Notes: generated by a model from the letters alone, not told the origin. Shown: positions 47,834 through 58,119, counted from the stretch's first letter. The stretch: DNA of 64,000 nucleotides from Yersinia nurmii (GCF_001112925.1 NZ_CPYD01000014.1:1-64000), one strand, 5' to 3'. Translations and numbers: made by a program.

Positions 47834-49109
47834 GTAATGCTCTTTGTGTCTCCAAAAACAAACTCTTCATACCCGCCTTCTGTTTTAAAAACTGTTCTAT
47901 TTCCTCTTTTCGATCTAATGCTCGATCATTTTCCTGATTTTCACCACGCTGATACTCTCCTAAATCCAGATAAAGTTGAATTTCATCTAATCGGGTCAAC
48001 ATATCCCGTAAATCTATGGCAGACTGATAATGCTCCGGAGTCACGATCTTCGGAAAAATTCGACTGACGCTCTTTAATATATCAATGGCCGGATAATGCC
48101 CTCGCCCGGCTAATTTATAATTAAGATAAATATGACCATCTAGAATTGAGCGAATCTCATCACCAATGGGATCTATCTCCTCCTCACTTTCTAGCAATAT
48201 TGTATAGAAAGCCGTAATAGAGCCTTGTTGCATATTCCCTGGTCGCTCTAATAAAGAAGGAAGTTGCTCAAATACAGAAGCTGGATAACCACGCCGGGCG
48301 GGTAACTCCCCGGCTGACAGCGCAACATCCCTAAGTGCTCTGGCATAGCGCGTCATAGAATCAACAAATAGCACTACATTCTTTCCTAAATCACGAAAAT
48401 ATTCCGCTATTGATGTAGCCAGCAACGCTGCATTGCAACGCTCCACCGAAGGGCTATCGGAGGTAGCATAAACCAGAACGGTTGAGTTTCGACGAGGAGA
48501 ATCAGCTATTTCATTAATGAATTCTGTCACTTCTCGTCCCCGCTCTCCAACCAAAGCTACAACACAAACATCAGCATCAGAATGCGCTATTATCATATTC
48601 ATCAACGAAGTTTTGCCTGCACCAGCCGCTGCGAAAATACCCAAACGCTGCCCTCTGCCGCAGGTAAGTAAACCATCAATCGCTCTGATTCCCGTATCAA
48701 ATCTGTTACCAATTGGACGCCTCTGTGTGATTTCTGGTGGCGATGAATCTATATTCCTCCACTGCAGCGGTTGGTTATTGGTAGGTTCAGAATAATTGTA
48801 GAAAGACTGAACCTCCTCACCCGAGGCCTTAAATACTTTTCCTAACAAATATCCGCTCATAGGAAACTGAAAGGGTCTACCCAATGGAAAAATAACCACA
48901 TCAAGAGAAAGCCCCTGAACTCGACCTATTAGGCTTAATAGAGTTTGCCCTGAGCAGAAACCGATAACCTGAGCTTTAGCGATTAACTCTCCATCAGTCA
49001 AAGAGCGTTTAATCATACATATCTCACCGATGAAACACCTCGGTAATGGAGCCTCGATTAACACACCGCTTATTCTGGTTGGATGTGCACCATAATCAAA
49101 TAATCCCAT
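47817..49109 (-). CDS. invC: Type III secretion ATPase InvC (SctN)
   Basis: 430-aa F1/FliI-type hexameric ATPase that strips chaperones and unfolds substrates. Walker A AAAGAGKT is at about residues 160-167; further motifs are LVGERGREVTEFI, a Walker B segment NVVLFVDSMTRYARALRD, and GELPARRGYPASVF. N-terminal beta-barrel and C-terminal chaperone-binding helical part are present. Length equals Salmonella InvC (431). Confidence 0.97.
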   Translation of the reverse strand: MGLFDYGAHPTRISGVLIEAPLPRCFIGEICMIKRSLTDGELIAKAQVIGFCSGQTLLSLIGRVQGLSLDVVIFPLGRPFQFPMSGYLLGKVFKASGEEVQSFYNYSEPTNNQPLQWRNIDSSPPEITQRRPIGNRFDTGIRAIDGLLTCGRGQRLGIFAAAGAGKTSLMNMIIAHSDADVCVVALVGERGREVTEFINEIADSPRRNSTVLVYATSDSPSVERCNAALLATSIAEYFRDLGKNVVLFVDSMTRYARALRDVALSAGELPARRGYPASVFEQLPSLLERPGNMQQGSITAFYTILLESEEEIDPIGDEIRSILDGHIYLNYKLAGRGHYPAIDILKSVSRIFPKIVTPEHYQSAIDLRDMLTRLDEIQLYLDLGEYQRGENQENDRALDRKEEIEQFLKQKAGMKSLFLETQRALHELTS

Positions 49110-49112
49110 AAT

Positions 49113-49520
49113 TTAATAAATCAAAATTTCTTCAAGATGCGTGCTACGACTGAAGAACTCTTCCAGACTATTAGCAAACAGATTCAAATCATCCAATGCA
49201 GAACTATGCAAAACAGCGCTCATAATTAATACATTATCATGGACAAGTAACTCTGGCTGTCCTGGTTGAAAGCAAGAGGACTGATATTCTAATATTGAGT
49301 TAAGTAGCCTCCCCCCAACCAGCTCGATTCTAGATGGGATGTATTCAGATAGTGACATCCAGAGAATAATATCATCGCTGTGCATATCAACATTAATAGC
49401 CTCTCTTCCGTCAAGCTCAAGTTGAATGGTAGAGTGGCAATCAAGATTTTTATTAACTAAATCATCACGCCCTACAGAACTAAGGAAAGTATTAAGCATC
49501 TCAATAAACTTATATTTCAT
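49113..49520 (-). CDS. invB: Type III secretion chaperone (InvB/SpaK-like)
   Basis: 135-aa small acidic protein with alternating strand-helix pattern (STIQLELDGREAINVDMHSDDIILWMSL), fitting class IB effector chaperones. InvB and Spa15 lie at the same place, between the ATPase and export-gate genes, and serve several effectors. Its presence implies effectors are encoded elsewhere in the genome. Identity rests mostly on position and size. Confidence 0.78.
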   Translation of the reverse strand: MKYKFIEMLNTFLSSVGRDDLVNKNLDCHSTIQLELDGREAINVDMHSDDIILWMSLSEYIPSRIELVGGRLLNSILEYQSSCFQPGQPELLVHDNVLIMSAVLHSSALDDLNLFANSLEEFFSRSTHLEEILIY

Positions 49521-49531
49521 ATAAACTCCAT

Positions 49532-51607
49532 TTATATTGTTTTTATTACATTTATTTTTGTAGATTCTGAAATTTCATTAAAGGAGATTACCTCTAAATC
49601 AGGAAAACGACCTTCTACTATTTTTTTAACGAAACGACGAATGTCAACAGGAACCAGAACAATCAGATCTCTCAAAGAGATATTTACATTATTTATTGCC
49701 AGCGAAAGTGATTGAATTATATTCTCCGCATTATCTGGCTCTAAATTTAAAAATGTCCCTCCTGATGATTGTCGGATTCCTTGCCTGATAGTATCTTCAA
49801 CTCCCGAACCAAGCATTAATACATTCATTACGCCTAAAACAGAGAACTTATCTGATATATATCGGTTTAACGTACATCGAATATGCTCAACTAACATCAG
49901 GGTATCTTTCTCTTTAGGAGCCCATTGCACCAAAGATTCCAAAATTAGCTTCATGTTTCGTATTGATATTTTTTCGGCCAAAAGCCTTTGAAATACTTCT
50001 GTAATTTTTTGTACTGTGGCATGCCTATAACATTCTTTCAGTAATTCTGGACATTTTCCTTCCAGATCATCCAATAAATTCTTGGCTTCCTGAATACCAA
50101 AAAACTCGTGGATATGACGCAATAATAGCCCGCTAACGCAACCGACCATTTCCGTTATATCATCACAAAAATTCAGACCTAGCGCCGTCGCATTTTTCTG
50201 GTTTTCACTATCAATCCATTGACTCGAAGAACCATTATCTTCTTGTATAACAAATAACTCTATGCCTAAAATATCCAGTTCATCAGTTGAGCCAATGATT
50301 TTCAAATGACCAAATTTTATACTAAATTCACCAGCAAATATTTCATTGATAAAGATAATTATCTTTTCTGGGTCAATGGTCGGTGAGTAATTTATCGCTA
50401 TATCTGGAACTCGATATCCGAACTTTATGAAAATATCTTTTCTTATTTTTAGTGAAAAATTTCTATCTTCTAATACTTTCTGATGAATAACAGACACTGA
50501 AACAATTATAGGCAGAGTTTCTGGAACATAATCATCAATACTTTCTATAGTCCTGGTTGTCTCGCCGGTCGTAACATCATTAGGAGCATCTATAACCCCC
50601 GTAGGCACTTTATTTACTGATTTAACTTCTTTACTATTTTTATAAAACCGATAAAAATACACCGCAAAAAGCAGACAGGAAAGCACAATGAATATGAAAG
50701 TTGGAAATCCAGGTAAGAAACCTATGGTACAAGTTATAATTGCGGTAACCAGAAGAGAAAAGTCATTATAAAATAGTTCTGAAACAATATTCTCACCCAG
50801 GTTTTTATCATTCCCACTCACCCTAGTAACAATAAAACCCGCACTGATGGAGATAAGCAGTGCGGGGATCTGTGCAACCAAACCATCCCCGATCGTCAGA
50901 AGTGTATAACTACTGAGCGCTGTGGACATATCCATACCCATCTGCGCAACACCTACAGAAATCCCCCCAACAAGATTGACAAAAATAATGATGATACCTG
51001 CTATAGCATCACCTTTAATAAACTTCATCGCACCATCAAAAGAACCAAATAACTGACTTTCTTGTTCTAGATCGCCACGCCTTATTTTTACCTGATCGTT
51101 ATCAATAATTCCAGAACGCGCATCAGCGTCAATACTCATTTGCTTGCCAGGCATAGCATCCAGAGAGAATCTCGCGGCCACCTCAGCAATGCGCTCTGAA
51201 CCTTTGGTGATTACAATAAATTGCACAACAGTCACTATGGCAAAGACGACTATCCCTACGACTAAATTGTCTTGAATAACAAATTTGCCAAAAGTAGCAA
51301 TAATATCTCCGGCATCAGCCTCTAATAGAATCAGTCTACTGGTACTAATCGAGAGCGCTAGTCTAAATAACGTACTGATAAGTAAAATAGAGGGAAATGT
51401 TTTGAAGTTGAGAATATTGGTAATATAAAATGATCCCATAAAAATAAGTACAGAAATCATTATATTTAAACCGATCAAAAAATCGATTAAGAAAGTTGGC
51501 AAAGGAACGACCAGCATAGCTATCACTGTCATCATTACCAAAAGAACCATTAACTCAGGTTTATTCCTAAGTTGAATCAGGAACCATGACAGTCTATGCA
51601 TTTTCAT
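49532..51607 (-). CDS. invA: Type III export gate protein InvA (SctV/FlhA family)
   Basis: 691 aa (InvA 685). The N-terminal half has about eight membrane helices, with the FHIPEP-type signature region (ARFSLDAMPGKQMSIDADARSGIIDNDQVKIRRG) at about 140-180. The C-terminal cytoplasmic domain forms the nonameric ring. The start overlaps the invE end by 14 bases, suggesting coupling. Confidence 0.97.
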   Translation of the reverse strand: MKMHRLSWFLIQLRNKPELMVLLVMMTVIAMLVVPLPTFLIDFLIGLNIMISVLIFMGSFYITNILNFKTFPSILLISTLFRLALSISTSRLILLEADAGDIIATFGKFVIQDNLVVGIVVFAIVTVVQFIVITKGSERIAEVAARFSLDAMPGKQMSIDADARSGIIDNDQVKIRRGDLEQESQLFGSFDGAMKFIKGDAIAGIIIIFVNLVGGISVGVAQMGMDMSTALSSYTLLTIGDGLVAQIPALLISISAGFIVTRVSGNDKNLGENIVSELFYNDFSLLVTAIITCTIGFLPGFPTFIFIVLSCLLFAVYFYRFYKNSKEVKSVNKVPTGVIDAPNDVTTGETTRTIESIDDYVPETLPIIVSVSVIHQKVLEDRNFSLKIRKDIFIKFGYRVPDIAINYSPTIDPEKIIIFINEIFAGEFSIKFGHLKIIGSTDELDILGIELFVIQEDNGSSSQWIDSENQKNATALGLNFCDDITEMVGCVSGLLLRHIHEFFGIQEAKNLLDDLEGKCPELLKECYRHATVQKITEVFQRLLAEKISIRNMKLILESLVQWAPKEKDTLMLVEHIRCTLNRYISDKFSVLGVMNVLMLGSGVEDTIRQGIRQSSGGTFLNLEPDNAENIIQSLSLAINNVNISLRDLIVLVPVDIRRFVKKIVEGRFPDLEVISFNEISESTKINVIKTI

Positions 51608-52694
51608 CTCTACTTTTAAATTTATTTACTCGCTTCACTGCATCTTCTTGCAATTTTATTTGACTAATTTCTTCCTTCATTAAATAGATGAGCTTATCCC
51701 TTTTCTCTAACGATAAAAAAACCTCTACAGACACACTAGAGAAGCCACTCAATAACAACTGTAGAAAAATCGCCTTAGTTTCATATGTCACTAATGATAA
51801 TTTCTCAGAAAAAAACCTTGCCAATATCACTTTATAATTATCTATATTCCTGATCCCAGAAACGAAAAGATTAGACAAATCCTGATCATTATTTATATTA
51901 ATGAGTTCTGTACTGATTATTTTTTGCAGAAAAAGAATCTCTACTGATTGAATCTCTCTTAAACCACCAATTCTACGAAACAGATCACCAAACTCTACAA
52001 CGTTAATATTTCCTGTAGGAATAGATTGCAAATCGCAAGCGAGTGAACGTGTTAGGTAACGCAACATGACTTCTCGCTGCTGACTCGTTATTTCACTTAC
52101 CCATTGTTCATAAATATAAATGATTGGGCCATCGTAGCAAATAAAGTCACGATATATATCGCGCAATTGAATCGATGTCTTATCCAATGAGTGCGAAAAC
52201 AACCTTGCCGATAATGCAACGTTAGCACCCGCCTCAGTCCTACGCTCTGTATCTTCTTCGGTTAAAGCATTTTTCAACTTATTTAAATTACTAACGATCT
52301 TATTGGTTAGTTTTTTTCGGCGTAAGAGCTCAAAAATAGCCATTAACATGTCGCTGGGATCAGGAAAGAACTGAGCCAGAAAAGAACGTAATTTTGGAGG
52401 CGTCATTTCCTCACGATTAATGATTTTTTCAATATGACTTACTTTTTCGTCAGCGTTATCATCTAATATTCTCTCGATAAATACCGCATTATCATCACTC
52501 GCTGAACGTAATTCCTTACGCCGATTAAACTGAGCGGCTAACATCGCCATGGATGCATATTCGCTAATGTTATCGATGATTCCTTGCCCACGTAGCGTAT
52601 TCTCACTGTCATCAGCAGTGTTTTTAACTTCCTCATTCTTGTCACGTTGCGCCGAGATATAACGTGAGTTTCCTCCAAGCGGGGTTATGGCCAT
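51594..52694 (-). CDS. invE: Type III gatekeeper protein InvE (SctW, MxiC-like)
   Basis: 366 aa (InvE 372), hydrophilic and helical with HrpJ/InvE-type X-bundle repeats (DPSDMLMAIFELLRRK; LRDIYRDFICYDGPIIYIYEQW). Controls the order of translocator versus effector export and interacts with the SicA-translocator complex. Overlaps invG by 10 and invA by 14 bases. Confidence 0.9.
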   Translation of the reverse strand: MAITPLGGNSRYISAQRDKNEEVKNTADDSENTLRGQGIIDNISEYASMAMLAAQFNRRKELRSASDDNAVFIERILDDNADEKVSHIEKIINREEMTPPKLRSFLAQFFPDPSDMLMAIFELLRRKKLTNKIVSNLNKLKNALTEEDTERRTEAGANVALSARLFSHSLDKTSIQLRDIYRDFICYDGPIIYIYEQWVSEITSQQREVMLRYLTRSLACDLQSIPTGNINVVEFGDLFRRIGGLREIQSVEILFLQKIISTELININNDQDLSNLFVSGIRNIDNYKVILARFFSEKLSLVTYETKAIFLQLLLSGFSSVSVEVFLSLEKRDKLIYLMKEEISQIKLQEDAVKRVNKFKSRDENA

Positions 52695-54388
52695 GGGCTA
52701 TCCATATAGTTCTGTAATAATTTTATCGTTCCTTGTAGCTGTTCATTTTTGTTTGTTATTCTATCGCTCAAGCGCTCTTTTTCTGAAAATTGCCGACCAT
52801 CCCAGGTCTCTGACTCACTTAATAAACGAGGCTGGATAAGAAAAACCCTAATCATTTTTTGTTGATTAGTACTTCTATAGCTAAACAGTCGCCCTAAATA
52901 AGGGATGCTACCCAGTAATGGGATTTTCTCTTCGGTTTCTTCTATTTGTTCGCGGGTATATCCACCGATAAGTAGACTGCCATCTTTGGCTATTCGAGCA
53001 ACAGTACTGATATGAGTTCTATTGACTATAGGTAAACCACCAATCTTTTCTACATCCCCACTACTGCTTCGATCGGGAGAACCGTCCTCAATATTTACAT
53101 CCATTTCAACCTGCCCTCCATGCGAAATTCGCGGTAATACGCTCACCATAGTGCCGTAGGTCACCTGCTCAAGAGTTGCAACCCTTTCACCTTCCAGCCG
53201 AGCATAGAAACTCGAACTGTTATCAAATAGTGCCGGGACGTTTTCCTGCGTCAATACGATAGGTCGAGAAACTATTTGTGCATCACCGGTACGACTTATT
53301 GCATCAATACGGGCCAGAAACCTAGCGCTATTTGACAGATTGCTTTGATTGAAAACAATGCCGCCCCCGCCAGCGGCTACGCCACCAACCTGCCAACGGA
53401 CGCCCACTTCATCTAATTTCTTTTTCGATATATCAATAATCCAGAGAGAAAGTTCAACTTGCCGACGTGAAACATCTAGAGCATTGACTAATTGATAAAC
53501 ATAGCGAGTTTGTTGCGCGGAGCCTGTAACTAATAGACTATTACTATCAGGATAAGCAACTACGGAAAAGTTGCTACTTCCAGTGTCAGTAACCGCGCCG
53601 TAATTTTTTTGTGCTAAATCTAGCGCCGCCGGTGGTAATGGAAAGCCTGCTTCTACTTGACTTGAAATATCCTCACGCGGAATAACATGAACTTTGTTAC
53701 CTAAAGCATTTTTACTGAACAATGAATTAATAACGGTGACCATTCCAGGAATCGTTACGGCTTTACCACGTTGGCTAAATATACGGTCTTTTACCGAGGA
53801 GTGCTTTAACGGGATAATAGTCACATCAGTCCCTGCTTTCTCCTCTACTTGAATCCGCTCATCCAAGTAACGTGCTGTCGCTAATACTAATTCGACATAA
53901 AGTGGAGGACCTGCAACATAGACTACAGTTGCTTTACCCTCTGAACGTAGCGGATATCGAGAATCATAAATCCCAGTAGTCTTAATATAGTTAAGCAACT
54001 CACTCCAACTTGTTGCACGCAAGTTTATTAGTTCACTACGAATTTCACTATTATCATATACATATATACTGGTTCCGTCGTCATACCATATTAGAGCCGT
54101 CCGTCTGGCTAATGACTTAAACATTTCCTCCGGTTGTGACATATCAAAATTTCCAGTCACTTTTTTTTGCATTGCAATTTTGCTAAGAATAATTGGCTTT
54201 TCTATCCTAGATGAAACGACGTCAAATACCTTATTGATCTTTATATTATTCGCAATAAATGAACTCTGACTTTTTTCCCGGTCTACCGGCGTGGCGGTAA
54301 TAACCTCTCCCAATCCTGGAGATGCATAGCTAGAAATCAATAAAGATAAAATGAATATCTTAGAGAAAAGGTATGGATTAATTTTCAT
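52685..54388 (-). CDS. invG: Type III outer-membrane secretin InvG (SctC)
   Basis: 567 aa. Signal peptide over residues 1-28 (ILSLLISSYASPGLG). N0/N1 domains (MSQPEEMFKSLARRTALIWYDDGTSIYVYDNSE) are followed by the N3 domain and the C-terminal secretin barrel (VPALFDNSSSFYARLEGERVATLEQVTYGTMVSVLPRI; GSLLIGGYTRE). Forms the outer ring of the basal body. ATG 54388 gives a proper signal peptide. The end part normally binds a pilotin; see the lipoprotein at 60.9 kb. Confidence 0.95.
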   Translation of the reverse strand: MKINPYLFSKIFILSLLISSYASPGLGEVITATPVDREKSQSSFIANNIKINKVFDVVSSRIEKPIILSKIAMQKKVTGNFDMSQPEEMFKSLARRTALIWYDDGTSIYVYDNSEIRSELINLRATSWSELLNYIKTTGIYDSRYPLRSEGKATVVYVAGPPLYVELVLATARYLDERIQVEEKAGTDVTIIPLKHSSVKDRIFSQRGKAVTIPGMVTVINSLFSKNALGNKVHVIPREDISSQVEAGFPLPPAALDLAQKNYGAVTDTGSSNFSVVAYPDSNSLLVTGSAQQTRYVYQLVNALDVSRRQVELSLWIIDISKKKLDEVGVRWQVGGVAAGGGGIVFNQSNLSNSARFLARIDAISRTGDAQIVSRPIVLTQENVPALFDNSSSFYARLEGERVATLEQVTYGTMVSVLPRISHGGQVEMDVNIEDGSPDRSSSGDVEKIGGLPIVNRTHISTVARIAKDGSLLIGGYTREQIEETEEKIPLLGSIPYLGRLFSYRSTNQQKMIRVFLIQPRLLSESETWDGRQFSEKERLSDRITNKNEQLQGTIKLLQNYMDSPWP

Positions 54389-55163
54389 ATAAACCACTCT
54401 CCAAGTGCCTTATCTCAGATGGAGTGACCCCAAAATTTCTTTTTATATCTAATGTAAAATGAGACGCAGAGCAGTAACCACAAGCTAACCCTACATCCAA
54501 TATTGACATATCACTTTCAATTAGCAGTAAGACCGCGGTTGCCATACGCCAACTCATCATCTTTTTTTTCGCCGATGAATTAAAACTTTTGCGACATAGA
54601 AATCTAAAGTATGGGGAGGATAATCCATAATTTTTACTCAACTGCGCTATTTTTATATTTTCTCCATTAGATGACTGGGAAATAAGATAACGGAATATTC
54701 CATATGCTTCATATCGACGCAGGATATTCAATAATGAGACATAATTACTTCTACCTCCCATGACTTCTGAAATAAGTAAACCACTCACTTCAGAACCACC
54801 CCAGGTTGGGTGATTTCTGTCACACCAGACAGGGACTGAGTCTTCAAATTTGATCTCACTATCGGCGGGAGGCCTTTTACCTCTATTTGATTGTAATTTA
54901 GCTTCATCAAGCGTTGCCAAGATTTCAATAGCACTAAATATAGGTATCCCGACGATGTTCCAATCTCCGGAAACTTGGTTTAAGTCTTCCAGTCTCGGAG
55001 CAATTAAGAGTGAAGAGTCTAATACCAGACGATTTTCTTTCCGTATAAATGATGGGTATTCTAATATAGACCCTTTCGTCATCGGCCTAACATAGAAAAT
55101 CATGCAATCAAGAGTAGGCAGTTCTCCGTTCACATTGTTGCCCGTAATTATGTTTATACTCAT
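54378..55163 (-). CDS. invF: AraC-family T3SS regulator (InvF/MxiE/YsaE-like)
   Basis: 261 aa with a C-terminal AraC double helix-turn-helix (about 165-255: IAQLSKNYGLSSPYFRFLCRKSF ... MSILDVGLACGYCSASHFTLDIKRNFGVTPSEIR). First gene of the leftward block and overlapping invG, as in SPI-1. In that family it acts with the free SicA chaperone to activate translocator and effector genes. The N-terminal domain is unlike sugar-binding AraC proteins. It is longer than InvF (216 aa). Confidence 0.88.
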   Translation of the reverse strand: MSINIITGNNVNGELPTLDCMIFYVRPMTKGSILEYPSFIRKENRLVLDSSLLIAPRLEDLNQVSGDWNIVGIPIFSAIEILATLDEAKLQSNRGKRPPADSEIKFEDSVPVWCDRNHPTWGGSEVSGLLISEVMGGRSNYVSLLNILRRYEAYGIFRYLISQSSNGENIKIAQLSKNYGLSSPYFRFLCRKSFNSSAKKKMMSWRMATAVLLLIESDMSILDVGLACGYCSASHFTLDIKRNFGVTPSEIRHLESGLYEN

Positions 55164-55439
55164 GAATAAAAAACCTTAACAGGAAGAAACATCTGATTAT
55201 TTAAACACCGCCACATCATTAAATCTGGTTATACTCTACAACTGTCAACAATCATATTCTTTGGAAGAATTCGGAAAAAAACTTCCTTTGTAAATAAAAT
55301 GCCAACAAAATAAAACATAAGAATTAGTGCGATTGATTCCGATGAGTAATAGATTCAAATCGGTAATAATAACCAAACTTTAAAGATGTTAGTAAACTAT
55401 TTTAGTTGTATTCTCTTTGAGAAATACAGTTCATCATCA
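55164..55439. promoter_or_regulatory. Divergent control region between invF and prgH
   Basis: About 276 AT-rich bases from which both T3SS blocks diverge. In SPI-1 these two operons are far apart; in Shigella and ETT2-like loci they are contiguous. An imperfect inverted repeat, GGAAG ... CTTCC (55262-55285), is the only obvious structure. Promoters could not be assigned with confidence. Confidence 0.45.
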
Positions 55440-56708
55440 ATGACTGATTTTTACACCCATAGAACCGTTGTCACTATGAATAATAACCCTGATTTTTATA
55501 TAATAAAAATAGCTTCTGGTCGAATGGCTGGCACTGAATTATTGTTTAAATCTAAAGGTTGCCTGATCTTTGCGAATACAGAGACAGATTATAATGTGGT
55601 GATGGATGAAGAAAACGACTTAATCAGTTACTTTTTCCCTATTGATAGTGGGAGTTATAAGTTAACCTTCTTTTCATCCTATGCCAATGAAGCAGACCAA
55701 TCAGAGACTAAACTATCAGTTATTTTTGAGGATTTAGATAATGAACATAACACGCCTAAACTGACTGACGATGTTAAATTGCAAACAGTCTTATTCCCCG
55801 ATACGTTCCCTATACTGGTTAAATCGGTCGATGACTCATGGAATTATGAATCATTCGATCAGACAGAACAAAAAGACGCAATGGAATCTTCTCTACCACA
55901 ACAAAATGAAAGCCTCATAAAGAGAGGAGTATCTAAGAATCTAATTGTCATATTTATTTCAATGTTAGTTGTTGGTTTTATTTTATTAAAAGTCATGACT
56001 GACAGTAGCAACTCTAGTTCGGAAATGAATAAAATCATTGGAAGTAACATATCAAAATTTTTAGGTGAATCATCAATTCCTTTCACCATTATTCTGCAAG
56101 AAGAAGGTAGAGGGAAAGATCAAGTTATTGTCAATAACCGCCGTGATGCCGATTGGGTATCTCAGCAATTGCTCACATCAAACTATGCTGGTTTAGTTGA
56201 CATACTTTTAGTCAGCGAGTTAGAAACAGAGCTAATGTCCTTAATCACACCATCTTCATCGTCAATCTTAAATATTGATATGAGTTATCCTTGTTCACCT
56301 ATTGTTAAGTTATTGAAAAGCTCAGATCACTTATCAGACGTAGAAAAAATAAATGAGCTCATAAAATCTAGAGTTAGCTGTGTTAATGAGATAGATGTTA
56401 AAGTTTATCATAAGAAAGCAATTTTCGATGATGCAATAAGAGGAATGAAAGCAAGTAATGTACCATTCAGAGTTATAAAAGATGAAAAAAAGCCTATTGT
56501 GGTTGTTAGCTCCAATCTTAATGACAATCAGTTAATATCAACCATGGATTTTGTAAAAAAATTCATTAGTGAATGGGGGAGTAATTACATCCAGTTTTCT
56601 ATTTCACTCAGTGATGATGATTTATATGAAGGAGTATTTATTAATGATATAAATGAAAATATAAAAATTAAGAATAATCATTGGAACTTTAAACAACATT
56701 CTTACTAA
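55440..56708 (+). CDS. prgH: Type III inner ring protein PrgH (SctD)
   Basis: 422 aa, single membrane span at about 167-186 (NLIVIFISMLVVGFILLKVM). The cytoplasmic FHA-like N-domain is followed by a periplasmic part of ring-building modules ending NHWNFKQHSY, comparable to GHWYF at the end of PrgH. Three ATGs are possible (55386, 55440, 55476). 55440 is chosen because it gives the N-terminal length of PrgH, but no start has a strong ribosome site. Confidence 0.85.
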   Translation: MTDFYTHRTVVTMNNNPDFYIIKIASGRMAGTELLFKSKGCLIFANTETDYNVVMDEENDLISYFFPIDSGSYKLTFFSSYANEADQSETKLSVIFEDLDNEHNTPKLTDDVKLQTVLFPDTFPILVKSVDDSWNYESFDQTEQKDAMESSLPQQNESLIKRGVSKNLIVIFISMLVVGFILLKVMTDSSNSSSEMNKIIGSNISKFLGESSIPFTIILQEEGRGKDQVIVNNRRDADWVSQQLLTSNYAGLVDILLVSELETELMSLITPSSSSILNIDMSYPCSPIVKLLKSSDHLSDVEKINELIKSRVSCVNEIDVKVYHKKAIFDDAIRGMKASNVPFRVIKDEKKPIVVVSSNLNDNQLISTMDFVKKFISEWGSNYIQFSISLSDDDLYEGVFINDINENIKIKNNHWNFKQHSY

Positions 56709-56729
56709 GAAGATAAAGAGAGATTAATC

Positions 56730-57029
56730 ATGCCAACAACATTATCCACGCCAAACTATACCGTTAAGAATTTTGAAAAAACAACGCCACTATCAGGTCA
56801 AACAACCAATTTTGCTTATGATATTGCAGGGAAATTCACAGAGCCCACAAAAAATCTAATGAATAAAATCGAGGCCGCGCAGAAAAGTGCTATAGAAGAT
56901 ATCTCTAACCCAATTAAGCTAATAGATTATACATTGTATCTAGGACAATATTCTGCACTTAGGCAAGCGCAATCTAACGTTGCCAAGAAACTTCTCGACC
57001 TTACATCCGGGATTATTCGTAATATTTAG
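56730..57029 (+). CDS. prgI: Type III needle subunit (PrgI/MxiH-like, SctF)
   Basis: 99 aa. The C-terminal half YTLYLGQYSALRQAQSNVAKKLLDL aligns with the PrgI/MxiH helix containing NAQSN, the needle polymerisation surface. The family is normally about 80-83 aa. Here FAYDIAGKF, equivalent to PrgI residues 8-16, begins 20 residues later, so there is an N-terminal extension. No alternative start codon exists within it. Ribosome site AGAGAG. Confidence 0.88.
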   Translation: MPTTLSTPNYTVKNFEKTTPLSGQTTNFAYDIAGKFTEPTKNLMNKIEAAQKSAIEDISNPIKLIDYTLYLGQYSALRQAQSNVAKKLLDLTSGIIRNI

Positions 57030-57059
57030 AACTATATAATATAAACTAGAGCATTGCAC

Positions 57060-57365
57060 ATGAGTCATTTAACCAGTCTAATCTCATTTAAAAATAAGCT
57101 CCCTGATATTGGTAAACCTGTTTTCGACGGAGCAGGCCAGATCGAAGGGGTAATAAAAAAATTGTTCAGCCAGCAAGCTGCCGCAACCAGTCAGGAGAAA
57201 GCTGCAATAGTTAATTTAATCGAGCATGGAAATATAACTGATCCCGCAGAGTTAATCAGAGTCGGTCAAATACGATTGGGAAAACATGCTGAAGTTGTAT
57301 CACTGGCGAATACATTGGTTCGTAAAGGTATTTCAGCTGTAGAAACTACGATAAAATCTCAATAA
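57060..57365 (+). CDS. prgJ: Type III inner rod protein (PrgJ/MxiI-like, SctI)
   Basis: 101 aa, exactly the length of PrgJ. The C-terminal VSLANTLVRKGISAVETTIKSQ matches the PrgJ signature LTRKGVGAVETLLRS. Forms the rod inside the basal body. ATG 57060 is preferred over a TTG two codons earlier. Its stop overlaps the prgK ATG by one base (TAATG). Confidence 0.9.
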   Translation: MSHLTSLISFKNKLPDIGKPVFDGAGQIEGVIKKLFSQQAAATSQEKAAIVNLIEHGNITDPAELIRVGQIRLGKHAEVVSLANTLVRKGISAVETTIKSQ

Positions 57366-58108
57366 TGATGCGAATAAGCCGGTTTTTATTATGTGCAGCC
57401 ATAGCTCTATTTTTGACTGGCTGTGATAGCCAAGATTTACTAACCGAGCTAGATCAACGTCAAAGTAATGAAGTCCTGGCGACCTTACAGCAATACGGTA
57501 TTCAGGGTAAAAAAAAGGCAAATGGCAAGTTGGGTTACTCCATTCATGTTTCTAAAAATGATTTTATTGCGGCAGTCGATTTACTAAAGCAATATAACTT
57601 GCCTTCCAAAGAATCCGTAGAGATTATTCAGGCATTCCCCAGTGATTCTTTAGTTGCCTCACCTCATGCAGAGCGTGCCAGATTACTTTCACTGATTGAA
57701 CAACGGCTTGAACAATCTGTTTTAACCATACCTGGAGTTGTCAATGCTAGAGTACATGTGAGTTATCCCCTATCAAATAATAGCAGAACTACTCAGTTGC
57801 AAAATATATCTTGTTTAGTGACTTATGCCGGTAATGAAGATCCAAGTCGACTGATGACTAAAATAAAACTTTTTTTAAAAAATAGTTTTTCAGACAGTTC
57901 ATACGACAATGTCTCTGTTGTTATTGTAGAACGTCCGATTATTCAACGTAGTGCATCACTAGATAGTAAATCTAATAATTTAATTCATTATTACATTTTA
58001 ATTATCATTATAATGATAGGCTTGATTATTTTCATAATCTTTTACTTTCGCAAGTCTACACGTTTTATGGAAAAAAACAGTGATTCCTCAAAAAACATTA
58101 ACACATAA
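57365..58108 (+). CDS. prgK: Type III inner ring lipoprotein PrgK (SctJ)
   Basis: 247 aa, YscJ/FliF family. Lipobox LTGC with Cys20; periplasmic ring-building domains with SDSLVASPHAERARLLSLIEQRLEQSVLTIPGVVNARVHVSYP; C-terminal membrane helix at about 206-227. Forms the inner-membrane ring concentric with PrgH. Translationally coupled to prgJ. Confidence 0.95.
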   Translation: MMRISRFLLCAAIALFLTGCDSQDLLTELDQRQSNEVLATLQQYGIQGKKKANGKLGYSIHVSKNDFIAAVDLLKQYNLPSKESVEIIQAFPSDSLVASPHAERARLLSLIEQRLEQSVLTIPGVVNARVHVSYPLSNNSRTTQLQNISCLVTYAGNEDPSRLMTKIKLFLKNSFSDSSYDNVSVVIVERPIIQRSASLDSKSNNLIHYYILIIIIMIGLIIFIIFYFRKSTRFMEKNSDSSKNINT

Positions 58109-58119
58109 CAGGAGGGTTA

